NCBI RefSeq assembly: GCF_947504225.1 | Contig: NZ_CANNGT010000002.1 | Location: 124,001 to 188,000 of the forward strand | Direction: 5' to 3' | DNA from: Brumimicrobium ulvae | GTDB lineage: Bacteria; Bacteroidota; Bacteroidia; Flavobacteriales_D; Crocinitomicaceae | DNA: 64,000 nucleotides | Shown: one piece after another, positions 8,389-16,271 of the stretch | Numbering within the stretch: the stretch's first letter is position 1 | Layout: each line of letters begins with the position of its first letter | Program-made: the position numbers and the translations under genes | The notes under the pieces: generated by a model | Told to the model about the DNA's origin: nothing | Database searches by the model: none | The model's input: only the letters and a program-made list of their open reading frames with translations

Positions 8389-9340
8389 TCTTTACCAGGC
8401 TAGAGAATTCAATCATTTTAACAATTGGTGCTTTAGCTTTATCGAAAATCGCAGGATCAATATTGATTTCTGGTGTTTCATTGAGCAGACAATTGTAAAC
8501 TTTTTCGAGTGTATTTACTTTCATGAAAGCACATTCGCTACAAGCACAAGTATTGTCTTCGTGAATAGGCAAGGGAATTAGGTTTTTTCCTGGAGCTTGC
8601 TTACTTAATTCATGTAAAATCCCGGCCTCTGTTCCTACAACAAATGTTTGTGCATCAGAATTCTTAATGAAATTGATCATTTTACTTGTTGATCCTACAT
8701 AATCGGCCACATCTAAAATATGAGGTTCAGATTCTGGATGAGCAACAAGCTTTGCCTCAGGATATTCAAGCTTTAATTTCAGTAGTTTATCAAATGAAAA
8801 CGCCTCATGTACAACACAAGCGCCTTTCCATAATACTAAATCGCGACCAGTTTCTTTTTGAAGGTATTTCCCTAAGTTATGATCAGGTGCAAAAATTATT
8901 TTCTGGTCAATGGGAAAAGAATTAATAATATCCACAGCATTTGAAGAGGTACACACAATATCGCTCAACGCCTTGACTTCGGCAGTGCAGTTCACATAAG
9001 TTACCACCTTATGGTCTGGATGAGCATCAATGAAGGCTTTGAATTGGTCTGGCGGACAAGAATCGGCAAGTGAACAACCCGCTTTTAAATCTGGCAAAAC
9101 TACTTTACGTGTGGGATTTAATAATTTTGCTGTTTCAGCCATAAAGTGAACTCCAGCAAAAACAATTATTTCCGCATCCGTTTTTGAAGCTTCGATGGCC
9201 AAGCCTAGACTATCTCCAATGTAGTCGGCAACATCTTGTATGTCTTTTTCTTGATAATAATGTGCTAATATTACTGCATTCTTTTCTGTTTTCAGCTTTA
9301 GAATCGCTGATTTTAAATCCTCTTTATTTAACATTTCCAT
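8378..9340 (-). CDS. nadA: Quinolinate synthase
   Basis: Condenses iminoaspartate with dihydroxyacetone phosphate to quinolinate using a 4Fe-4S cluster that is sensitive to oxygen and NO. 320 residues. Seen: LAHYYQEKDIQDVADYIGDS at the N-terminus, cysteines in YVNCTAEVKA, WKGACVVHEAF and the C-terminal CACSECAFMK that match the three cluster-ligand regions. First gene of nadAB. Two Fnr-type promoters lie upstream at 9422-9464 and 9602-9644. No nadC is in the window. Confidence 0.96.
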   Translation of the reverse strand: MEMLNKEDLKSAILKLKTEKNAVILAHYYQEKDIQDVADYIGDSLGLAIEASKTDAEIIVFAGVHFMAETAKLLNPTRKVVLPDLKAGCSLADSCPPDQFKAFIDAHPDHKVVTYVNCTAEVKALSDIVCTSSNAVDIINSFPIDQKIIFAPDHNLGKYLQKETGRDLVLWKGACVVHEAFSFDKLLKLKLEYPEAKLVAHPESEPHILDVADYVGSTSKMINFIKNSDAQTFVVGTEAGILHELSKQAPGKNLIPLPIHEDNTCACSECAFMKVNTLEKVYNCLLNETPEINIDPAIFDKAKAPIVKMIEFSSLVKNEN

Positions 9341-9421
9341 GGTTAGTTTTTCGATAAATGACGTGGACTATTGTTCCAATAATTAACAGATTGAAAAATT
9401 TTAATATTCAATCAACTGTTT

Positions 9422-9464
9422 CAAATTTAGAAATAGGACCTATGAAAAAAAATGACCAAAATCA
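9422..9464 (-). promoter_or_regulatory. Crp/Fnr-type class II promoter of nadAB (proximal)
   Basis: TGAC-CAAA-ATCA at 9453-9464, then 23 bp, then a perfect -7 box (minus strand TAAATTTG, 9422-9429). Predicted transcription start near 9416, giving a leader of about 76 nt. The half site on one side is TGAC instead of TGAT, but the spacing equals that of the other three class II sites to the base. Confidence 0.6.
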
Positions 9465-9499
9465 TCTTTTAAAGTATTAAGACTTATTTGTCTTTATTT

Positions 9500-9596
9500 A
9501 AGGAAAGAAACAATTCTCAAGGACACTTAGAGAGATGAGAAAATGTTGAATTGAGAATCGTTTCAATTTCCTTTGTAAACAATAGTAACTCTAAAA
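9500..9596 (-). ncRNA. Candidate small RNA (or long nadA leader) from an orphan Fnr-type promoter
   Basis: The promoter at 9602-9644 should start transcription near 9596, but no open reading frame of note follows before nadA at 9340. Reading the minus strand, a ten-pair stem forms between 9551-9560 and 9511-9520 (CGATTCTCAA with TTGAGAATTG, one G-U), followed by the U-rich run TTTCTTT, which could end an RNA of about 95 nt. The stem is AT-rich with a 30-nt loop, so termination may be weak and read-through into nadAB is equally possible. This is a prediction from layout only. Confidence 0.3.
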
Positions 9597-9601
9597 CAGT
9601 A

Positions 9602-9644
9602 CAAATATAAAGGGCTTTCATACCAAAAAACATGATGCATATCA
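9602..9644 (-). promoter_or_regulatory. Crp/Fnr-type class II promoter with no adjacent open reading frame
   Basis: TGAT-GCAT-ATCA at 9633-9644, then exactly 23 bp, then a perfect -7 box (minus strand TATATTTG, 9602-9609). The predicted start near 9596 is about 255 nt upstream of nadA. In promoter orientation the operator continues as ATCATGTTTTTT, closely matching the operator before the MbnP-like gene (ATCATGTTTTTC). The 9341-9670 gap otherwise holds only the proximal nadA promoter and a hairpin. Confidence 0.6.
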
Positions 9645-9670
9645 TAAATGGGGCTGATTTATAAAAAACA

Positions 9671-10675
9671 CTAATTAGGATCAGACAATGAGGTATTATT
9701 TATGAAGGTATAGTCTGTGAGCGTTTTTAAAAAGGCAATTAAATGCTCTGCTTCTTGTTGTGAAAGCTGAACGCCACCATCGGCTGAATACTTCATTAAG
9801 GGAGATAAGTTAGGAGAGTCATGTTTCACTCCAAAGCTATAAAATGAAATTACTTCTTCAAGTGTTTCAAAACGACCATCATGCATATAGGGGGCTGTCA
9901 ATTCAATATTTCTCAATGTTGGCGTCTTAAACTTACCATAATCATTCATATTTCCAGTAATGTTATAAAGTCCAGCATCTGGATCTAAATCTAACCCATT
10001 ATTCCCAAAAGCATTATCGTGAAACAATACAGTGCCATGACAATGGAAGCAGTCCCCTCGTTCAGTAAAGAAAATGTCGTACCCATCCCATTCTTCTGGT
10101 GTAAGATTACCCTCTCCCCTCATGAATCGATCAAACTTAGAGTCTGTTGAATTCAATGTTCTAAAGAATTGCGCTAAAGCATAAGCAATGTCTTTCGAAG
10201 TAATTTCGTCAACTCCATAAGCTTTCTTAAACAAGTATCTATAATTAGAGTTAGTATTGACTTCTTGTATATTTGTTCCAAAAAAGTCCTCCACCTCAAA
10301 AAGCATCACGTCTTCTAGGGTTCCCTGAACTGCACCATTCCATAAATACTGATTGTTCCAAGCCAAGTTAATATGGGCTAAACTATTGGATTCAAAAGTG
10401 GTAAATGCCTTGCTTTGGTCATGACAAGAAGAGCAGGATTTGGTTTGGTTACTAGAAAGTATCTTGTCATAATACAATGCTCTCCCTAGCGCAATTCCTT
10501 CTTTTGTGGGCATATTATCTTCTGGAATAATCATATCTGGAAAGTTAGAGGGATAATTAATCACAACTGGAGTGGTTTGAAAATCTCCATAGCTACTCAC
10601 CTCATCCTTTTTACAGCTACCAAAGAAAAGTACCATTAACAGATAAAAAAACATAGTTTTAAAGAGCTTACTCAT
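9671..10675 (-). CDS. MbnH-like diheme cytochrome c peroxidase family lipoprotein
   Basis: A 334-residue protein with a lipoprotein signal (FFGSC, Cys21) and two c-type heme motifs, CSSCH at 81-85 and CFHCH at 209-213, in the arrangement of the bacterial cytochrome c peroxidase/MauG superfamily. The downstream Met-His region TAPYMHDGRFETLEEVI is also typical. Directly next to an MbnP-like gene (12 bp gap), which points to the MbnH subgroup; MbnH is known to oxidise a tryptophan of MbnP to kynurenine. A plain peroxidase is the alternative. Cotranscribed with the upstream MbnP-like gene. Confidence 0.85.
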   Translation of the reverse strand: MSKLFKTMFFYLLMVLFFGSCKKDEVSSYGDFQTTPVVINYPSNFPDMIIPEDNMPTKEGIALGRALYYDKILSSNQTKSCSSCHDQSKAFTTFESNSLAHINLAWNNQYLWNGAVQGTLEDVMLFEVEDFFGTNIQEVNTNSNYRYLFKKAYGVDEITSKDIAYALAQFFRTLNSTDSKFDRFMRGEGNLTPEEWDGYDIFFTERGDCFHCHGTVLFHDNAFGNNGLDLDPDAGLYNITGNMNDYGKFKTPTLRNIELTAPYMHDGRFETLEEVISFYSFGVKHDSPNLSPLMKYSADGGVQLSQQEAEHLIAFLKTLTDYTFINNTSLSDPN

Positions 10676-10687
10676 TGCATTTGGTGT

Positions 10688-11470
10688 TTATTCAACAGAA
10701 AACACGTCAATTCCGTTGTTTTTGACTAATTCTTGTTTGGTTTGACTCCCCATCATTCCTTGAGCAATTGTTGTTAAGTCAAATGAGTTTGGATTTTTAA
10801 ACCAATTCTGGATTTCCATTGCAAGTGTAATATCAAACACACCATTGTTTACATTCATCGACATTGGTAATTCTACCTGAAAGTAATTTTTGTTGTTGTT
10901 TAGTGGCCCAGTATGAAAATTAAAGTGATTATAATTTCCTTGGTGTTCATAACGACCTTCTAATTTCATATAATGGTAACCACCGCCCATCATTTGAGGC
11001 CACTCCATTGCAACTTCAGGAAAATTGTTGAATACCCCTGTTTGGTTCATGATGGAATCTAAACCAAAAGTGAACTTTATCCCAATATAATGACCATTCG
11101 GAATAGAAGAGGTAATTTTCAACTGGTCGTAGCCCTCTAAACGTGGATCAACATACACTGCGTCTACAATGTTTATGACTTGTCCGTTGGAATGTACAAA
11201 AGCTACATTCGAGATAAAATAGCGAATGGTTTCTATGCTAAAGTTATTTCCAAAATCATTAACGTACATTACCGTATCGTAGCTTACAGTAAGATCATCG
11301 ACATAATGATTAAATCTTAAATAAGACACTAAAGCTGGGTTAGGTGATGAAGAGTTTGGGTCTAGATTATCCTTTTTACAGGAGAATAAAGGTGAGAAAA
11401 CGAAGAGCAAGCCACTGAAAAGAATAAGTACATTTTGTATTCTAAAACAAGTTGAATTCGTAGTTTTCAT
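10688..11470 (-). CDS. MbnP-like copper-associated lipoprotein
   Basis: A 260-residue lipoprotein (PLFSC, Cys31) with the MbnP-family pattern: YLRFNHYVDD at the start of the domain, IRYFISNVAFV, GHYIGIKFTFGLDS, and EWPQMMGGGYHYMKLEGRYE. MbnP proteins bind copper after a tryptophan is modified by the partner MbnH; the Trp in EWPQMMGG is the natural candidate here, by analogy only. First gene of the mbnP-mbnH-like pair, with an Fnr-type class II promoter immediately upstream. Confidence 0.82.
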   Translation of the reverse strand: MKTTNSTCFRIQNVLILFSGLLFVFSPLFSCKKDNLDPNSSSPNPALVSYLRFNHYVDDLTVSYDTVMYVNDFGNNFSIETIRYFISNVAFVHSNGQVINIVDAVYVDPRLEGYDQLKITSSIPNGHYIGIKFTFGLDSIMNQTGVFNNFPEVAMEWPQMMGGGYHYMKLEGRYEHQGNYNHFNFHTGPLNNNKNYFQVELPMSMNVNNGVFDITLAMEIQNWFKNPNSFDLTTIAQGMMGSQTKQELVKNNGIDVFSVE

Positions 11471-11492
11471 GGCTAAACCTTTAGTGTTTAAT

Positions 11493-11535
11493 CAAAACTA
11501 GGACTTAAAGGCTGAGAAAAACATGATATAGATCA
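11493..11535 (-). promoter_or_regulatory. Crp/Fnr-type class II promoter of the MbnP/MbnH-like pair
   Basis: TGAT-ATAG-ATCA at 11524-11535, then exactly 23 bp, then a perfect -7 box (minus strand TAGTTTTG, 11493-11500). Predicted start near 11487, leader of about 17 nt before the ATG at 11470. No TTG -33 element in the spacer, as expected for activator-dependent promoters. Confidence 0.65.
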
Positions 11536-11547
11536 GGTATCTATTTA

Positions 11548-11582
11548 AAAAGGCCGATTCATGAATATTGAATCGGCCTTTT
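11548..11582. terminator. Bidirectional intrinsic terminator
   Basis: A 14-bp perfect stem (11548-11561 with 11569-11582, core GGCCGATTCA) with a 7-nt loop, flanked by A-run and T-run so it works in either direction. It ends the aldehyde dehydrogenase transcript and separates it from the MbnP promoter. Confidence 0.9.
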
Positions 11583-11606
11583 ATTTATCTATTAAGATCT
11601 AAAGAC

Positions 11607-13178
11607 TTACAAGTCAAACTTAATCCCTTGTGCCAATGGCAACTCAGTAGTATAGTTAATTGTATTTGTTTGTCTTCTCATGTATACTTTCCAAGCATCA
11701 GAACCAGACTCACGTCCACCTCCTGTTTCTTTTTCACCTCCGAAAGCCCCACCAATCTCAGCACCTGAAGTACCGATATTCACGTTTGCAATTCCACAAT
11801 CAGATCCTTGAGCTGATAAGAACTGTTCTGCTTCACGTAAATTAGTTGTCATAATTGCAGAAGACAAACCTTGAACCACACCATTTTGTAATTCAATAGC
11901 ATTGGTAACATCTCCAGAGTATTTCATTACATAAAGAATAGGTGCGAATGTTTCGTTTTGAACCGTTTCGTAGTGATTCTCAACTTCTAGAATCGCTGGT
12001 TTAACGTAGCATCCTGACTCATATCCTTCTCCTTCAAGAACTCCACCTTCAACCAATACTTTAGCACCTTCTTTCTTTGCAGATTCGATAGCGTTTAAGT
12101 AATTGTTTACTGCATCCTTATCGATAAGTGGCCCAACGTGATTGTTTTCATCCAAAGGATTACCAATTTTAATTTGTCCGTATGCATCAACGATAATCTT
12201 CATAACCTTGTCGTAAATGCTATCATGAATAATCAAACGACGTGTAGATGTACAACGTTGTCCTGCTGTTCCTACAGCACCAAATACAGCGCCTGGAACA
12301 ACAATTTTCAAGTCAGCATCTGGAGTAATAATCATTGCATTATTCCCACCTAATTCTAACAATACTTTTCCTAAACGTTTTGCTACTGCTTCGTTAACAG
12401 AACGACCCATTCTTGTAGATCCTGTTGCAGAAACCAATGCGATTTTCTTATCGTTAGCCATTGCTTTTCCAACCTCTGGACCACCAATTACCATTGTAGA
12501 AACTCCTTCTGGAACATTGTTCTTAGCAAATACTTCTTGTGCAATATTTTGACAAGCAATAGATGTTAAAGGTGTTTTTTCTGATGGTTTCCATACGCAT
12601 GAATCTCCACAAACCCATGCCAAAGCAGTGTTCCAGCTCCAAACTGCAACTGGGAAGTTAAATGCTGAAATTACTCCAACAACTCCTAGTGGATGATATT
12701 GCTCATACATTCTGTGTCCTGGACGCTCAGAGTGCATTGTTAATCCGTAAAGTTGACGAGAAAGTCCTACAGCAAAATCACAGATATCGATCATTTCTTG
12801 AACTTCACCTAAACCTTCTTGGTAAGATTTACCCATTTCATAAGAAACAAGTGCTCCAAGAGGCTCTTTATATTCTCTTAATGCATTTCCTAACTGACGA
12901 ACAACTTCTCCACGCGCTGGTGCTGTCCATTGTCTCCATTCATAAAATGCTTTTGATGCTACTTCAACTGCTTCGTTGTAATCTTCTACAGACGCTAGTT
13001 GTACTTGTCCAATTTTTGAACCATCTACTGGTGTATGTGAATCAATCACTTCGCCTTTTGTAACGATCCAGTTTTTTCCTGTTGATGCTCCTCTGTTGAC
13101 TTCATTTTTAACTCCTAGTTGACTTAGTACTTTATTGATATCAATTTCTGACATGTATTCTTTGATTTTTTGTTTCAT
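11607..13178 (-). CDS. Aldehyde dehydrogenase, ALDH7 (alpha-aminoadipate semialdehyde dehydrogenase) type
   Basis: NAD-dependent aldehyde dehydrogenase. 523 residues from the first ATG; a second in-frame ATG at 13154 (MSEIDINKVL) gives 515 residues and is at least as likely. Catalytic Glu275 in LLELGGNN and nucleophile Cys309 in GTAGQRCTSTRR are present, together with SAFNFPVAVWSWN and WKPSEKTPLT of the ALDH7 group. ALDH7 enzymes act on alpha-aminoadipate semialdehyde in lysine degradation; the true substrate here is inferred. Monocistronic between two terminators. Confidence 0.93.
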   Translation of the reverse strand: MKQKIKEYMSEIDINKVLSQLGVKNEVNRGASTGKNWIVTKGEVIDSHTPVDGSKIGQVQLASVEDYNEAVEVASKAFYEWRQWTAPARGEVVRQLGNALREYKEPLGALVSYEMGKSYQEGLGEVQEMIDICDFAVGLSRQLYGLTMHSERPGHRMYEQYHPLGVVGVISAFNFPVAVWSWNTALAWVCGDSCVWKPSEKTPLTSIACQNIAQEVFAKNNVPEGVSTMVIGGPEVGKAMANDKKIALVSATGSTRMGRSVNEAVAKRLGKVLLELGGNNAMIITPDADLKIVVPGAVFGAVGTAGQRCTSTRRLIIHDSIYDKVMKIIVDAYGQIKIGNPLDENNHVGPLIDKDAVNNYLNAIESAKKEGAKVLVEGGVLEGEGYESGCYVKPAILEVENHYETVQNETFAPILYVMKYSGDVTNAIELQNGVVQGLSSAIMTTNLREAEQFLSAQGSDCGIANVNIGTSGAEIGGAFGGEKETGGGRESGSDAWKVYMRRQTNTINYTTELPLAQGIKFDL

Positions 13179-13261
13179 GCAAAAGTAAGGAAGTCTTTTG
13201 ACAATAAAAAGAAAACCACCTCGCGACTAATCAGTGTTCGTTTTTTAGGCTCAATAAATGG

Positions 13262-13295
13262 AAAAAAGCCCAATAGTATAATATTGGACTTTTTT
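13262..13295. terminator. Intrinsic terminator
   Basis: Stem of 14 positions with one mismatch (13262-13275 with 13282-13295, core GCCCAATA / TATTGGAC), 6-nt loop, A-run on one side and T-run on the other. It closes the small gene at 13412-13633 and insulates the aldehyde dehydrogenase promoter. Confidence 0.8.
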
Positions 13296-13411
13296 CTGAT
13301 TCTGTAGCGGTTATAAGGTATATCTTTTGCACCAATTGTTTTTTTTAAGCTAAAAGAAACAAAAAATGAATCGTTGGGAGGGAACATTTGTTTTGTAGTC
13401 ATCCTAGATCT

Positions 13412-13633
13412 TTATCCTTTAATAAAGGATGCTTTTTGTAAAATCTCTTGATGAATAAAAACTCGACTTTGTAATTCCTCAATCTCCTCCAAACAAAATT
13501 CAATTTTATGTTGATAAAAAGCTTTATCATTTTTCAAAAACAATTGAAAGCGTAGGCTTCTTAACTCCTTTTTTCTAATGAAGATATCTCTCTTCAGTGC
13601 GCGAATGAATTTTCGTCTTTCTGAAATACTCAT
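13412..13633 (-). CDS. Small basic helical protein, unknown function
   Basis: 73 residues from the ATG at 13633 (MSISERRKFIRALKRD), rich in Lys, Arg and Glu, predicted as two amphipathic helices that could form a coiled coil. An in-frame ATG at 13741 would give 109 residues, but it overlaps the palindrome at 13736-13749 and adds a poorly structured, aromatic-rich stretch, so I prefer the shorter form. No family recognised. Divergent from the gene at 13785. Confidence 0.45.
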   Translation of the reverse strand: MSISERRKFIRALKRDIFIRKKELRSLRFQLFLKNDKAFYQHKIEFCLEEIEELQSRVFIHQEILQKASFIKG

Positions 13634-13735
13634 GCTAATGTTCTTTTTTCTTTTGTCGTAAAATGTGATTAACTTCTTGAAAGAATGCCCCTCACTATTT
13701 TTAACTAAGTAATTTATTTTAAAAGAAATAAAAAA

Positions 13736-13749
13736 GTACATTAATGTAC
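13736..13749. promoter_or_regulatory. 14-bp perfect palindrome between divergent genes
   Basis: GTACATTAATGTAC is fully symmetric and lies 36 bp before the gene on the plus strand and about 100 bp before the small gene on the minus strand. Its position suggests an operator for one or both genes. No matching regulator is adjacent unless the 398-residue protein itself binds DNA. Confidence 0.4.
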
Positions 13750-13784
13750 AGTTATTCTTATATTTCGATATTCATCCAAGAAAA

Positions 13785-14981
13785 ATGGCTCGGAAACCTA
13801 CAATAGTTAACAAAGAAAACTTAGAAAGGACCAAGGAAATGGTACTTGAGAGTATCGACTTCAAACTATTGAGGTCGGTAGACTGTGACAGGCTTGGCCG
13901 AGTCGTTTCAGAACAAACACAAACCCATATCAATGGCATCACTTTTAAACGCCTTTACGGTTTTACGAAATATCCTTTTAATCCTTCAATTCAAACTTTA
14001 AATATTCTGAGTCAATTTCTTGGTTACAACAACTGGTATGAATTAGAAATGTCTTTTAATGATAGCCAACCGATTTCTAACCGTGAGTTAGACATTTTGG
14101 TTTCTTTCTATGATTTTGACCTAATCAACAATATTGAGTTTCATGATGGTGGGATACAGTCAATGTCAAGGAAGATAGCACTTCGATTTAGAGAAGACGT
14201 AACAACATTCAAACGCGCAACTACTCTTTTGGCTCAAAAGAAATACGCACAAGTGTTTTTTATAGAACACTTCCCTGATTACGATAATTTATGCAAATAC
14301 TATTATTTATTGTATGAAGAATATTTAAAGTACAACACTGAAAACAACGGAAAAATATTCGGACATGCGATGTTATTTATAAAGTCTTTTTGGTTAGAGA
14401 ATGAACAAGATTGTAAGCATCATATAGCTGAAATGAGGGGAGCAAATATCAGTAAAGAGGTCTATCCGTATTTGGTGGGTAGGTACTTTGCATACAACAT
14501 GCTTTATGAAACATATTATGGCAAAGAAACAAAAGCCTACAAATATTTTGATGATTATTTAGAAATCAGAAAGCAGTTACCTAAAAGTGGAAAACGATTT
14601 TTAGATTTTCCTGCTTCAGAATACATAATGGTTGATTGTCTTTTACACATTGGCGCTTATTCAAAATGTATTGAGATTTTAGAGCTTGCCGCAGAAGAGT
14701 TCCCTTTAAAAATGGAATTTGCACGAAAAGGTTATTACAGACAAATGCAATTGATAGGATTAATTGCACATAAAAAGCTAAACCCTAAATTTGATCTGGG
14801 GGCTTACTTAGCAGAAATCGATCCTGATGGGTTTTATTTCATCTCACAAAAATACTTTTCGAGCTATTATTATTACGCTCACTATTTGAACAATGGAGAT
14901 TTAGCCCATTTAAAAAAAGCGAAGGACTTAGCCACTGAGATGGGGAACATATTTCTCAACAAGAATTTTTTACACTTTTGA
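13785..14981 (+). CDS. Large helical protein of unknown function
   Basis: 398 residues. The first about 90 (FKLLRSVDCDRLGRVV, ITFKRLYGF, NILSQFLGYNNWYELE) resemble a DNA-binding-like helical domain seen in uncharacterised Bacteroidota proteins; 'hit a repeated fold then loop' cannot be confirmed by eye. The rest is almost all helix with Tyr/Phe-rich pairs, as in TPR-like repeat proteins. No signal peptide or membrane segment. A regulator with a helical sensor part is possible but unproven. Confidence 0.7.
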   Translation: MARKPTIVNKENLERTKEMVLESIDFKLLRSVDCDRLGRVVSEQTQTHINGITFKRLYGFTKYPFNPSIQTLNILSQFLGYNNWYELEMSFNDSQPISNRELDILVSFYDFDLINNIEFHDGGIQSMSRKIALRFREDVTTFKRATTLLAQKKYAQVFFIEHFPDYDNLCKYYYLLYEEYLKYNTENNGKIFGHAMLFIKSFWLENEQDCKHHIAEMRGANISKEVYPYLVGRYFAYNMLYETYYGKETKAYKYFDDYLEIRKQLPKSGKRFLDFPASEYIMVDCLLHIGAYSKCIEILELAAEEFPLKMEFARKGYYRQMQLIGLIAHKKLNPKFDLGAYLAEIDPDGFYFISQKYFSSYYYYAHYLNNGDLAHLKKAKDLATEMGNIFLNKNFLHF

Positions 14982-14994
14982 TACAGCCCCATGA

Positions 14995-15534
14995 CTATCG
15001 CCATCCATTTTTTCCTTCTTTAAAAAACGGATGATAAGGTATGGCAAATCCCAATTTGAATCCTCCCATAAATACATTTTCTTGACCTATAGGAAAAAAA
15101 CAGAATAAAGATAAATTTCCCAATAGTCCTGCACCTAATTCAAGGTTGATGTAGTCAAATTTGCCTTTTGAAATATTAAACATTGGTTCAGGACGAAAAT
15201 AGAGATACGCCATCCACCAACTTACATATCCTAGTTGAGGATAAATGGACACATAATGTTCACTATTTAAATAAGTATAAGACGTTCCAAGTTGATAAAT
15301 ACGATTCAAGCCATCCCCAGACAATCCATTCTTTCCAGACCATCCCAAAAACAACTTTGATACGGTAACACCACTGTAATAACGATCCATATCAGTAGCA
15401 CCAACATATTTTACTTCATTTGGAATGAACAGCAATAAATTATCACTAATGTAAAAGGACCTTTCCTGCGACTTGACAGATTTTAATGAAAAAAAAGCAA
15501 TTAGTAAAGCGACTAGTAATGTAGTGTTTCTCAT
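14995..15534 (-). CDS. Secreted protein, probably small outer-membrane beta-barrel, unknown function
   Basis: 179 residues with a signal peptide (about 1-22, ending VKSQ). The mature part alternates short polar and aromatic strands (QLGTSYTYLNSEHYVSIYPQLGYVSWWMAYLYFRPEP) and ends with GGFKLGFAIPYHPFF, a pattern of small outer-membrane barrels. No family recognised. Convergent with the 398-residue gene, 13 bp apart. Confidence 0.65.
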   Translation of the reverse strand: MRNTTLLVALLIAFFSLKSVKSQERSFYISDNLLLFIPNEVKYVGATDMDRYYSGVTVSKLFLGWSGKNGLSGDGLNRIYQLGTSYTYLNSEHYVSIYPQLGYVSWWMAYLYFRPEPMFNISKGKFDYINLELGAGLLGNLSLFCFFPIGQENVFMGGFKLGFAIPYHPFFKEGKNGWR

Positions 15535-15597
15535 GGAGAATAATGTTGGCTAAAAGGCAAAGATAATGATTTCTTAACCAATAATTATCCATCCATT

Positions 15598-16200
15598 TTA
15601 ACCACAATTTTGTCCTGCATTGGGGAAATCTCGATAAGAATAATATTGTAACACCTCTTCTAAAGCAACTTTAAGCGCTTTGTTGATGGGCAATATTCTG
15701 TTGCCCATTTGATGGTCAATTTGACTCAATTTCATATAGTAGTCTGTGAAAATTGGAACATATAGTCCTTTTGATATCGCTTCAAAAGTAGAATTGTATT
15801 GTTCAGCTTGACCTTCTTTTATAATTTTGCATGTTGCGAGTCTTAAATTTCCATACTTGTCTTTACTTGCTGCAAAACCGAACAAACGGCAGATTAAACC
15901 ACGGTACTTATAATCGCTGCAACGACCTTGTCCAAAAACAGATAATGATTTGTAGATGTGACAGGTTTTACTGTCTATTTCATTAAGGGTAGTTAGTGTG
16001 TTTTCGGCCTCTCCATTCAAGAACAAATGAAAAGCCCAAGGTAAAAACTCTAAAGGTGAAGCGTCTAAATCTGGATGTTTACAACAGTTTCCACATCCTG
16101 AAACACATGTTAAACCCGATGACTTTTCAAATTGAGTGGCTTCTAGTTCTAAATCGTAAAATAACATTTCAACTAGCTGTACTCTTCGTTCTATCGACAT
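15598..16200 (-). CDS. YkgJ-type cysteine cluster protein (UPF0153-like)
   Basis: 200 residues. Has the CxxxCGNCC arrangement (CVSGCGNCCKHP near residue 28), further cysteines in KTCHIY, GRCSDYKYRGLICRLFG and ATCKI, the signature of YkgJ-family putative zinc or iron-binding proteins. Function is unknown in the family. It stands alone, 71 bp downstream of the gene at 16272 in the reverse direction of the coordinates, same strand, separated by an A/T-rich gap. Confidence 0.8.
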   Translation of the reverse strand: MSIERRVQLVEMLFYDLELEATQFEKSSGLTCVSGCGNCCKHPDLDASPLEFLPWAFHLFLNGEAENTLTTLNEIDSKTCHIYKSLSVFGQGRCSDYKYRGLICRLFGFAASKDKYGNLRLATCKIIKEGQAEQYNSTFEAISKGLYVPIFTDYYMKLSQIDHQMGNRILPINKALKVALEEVLQYYSYRDFPNAGQNCG

Positions 16201-16271
16201 ATATTTATTTCAAAAGTAAAATAAATAATGCTGTGATTTTTATAATTTTTTTATTTTTTTATCTAAAGAAA

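Noticed and set aside
13175-13402. A 75-codon minus-strand reading frame upstream of the aldehyde dehydrogenase
   Set aside because: It spans an intrinsic terminator (13262-13295) and its translation is low-complexity and unlike any protein; most likely chance.
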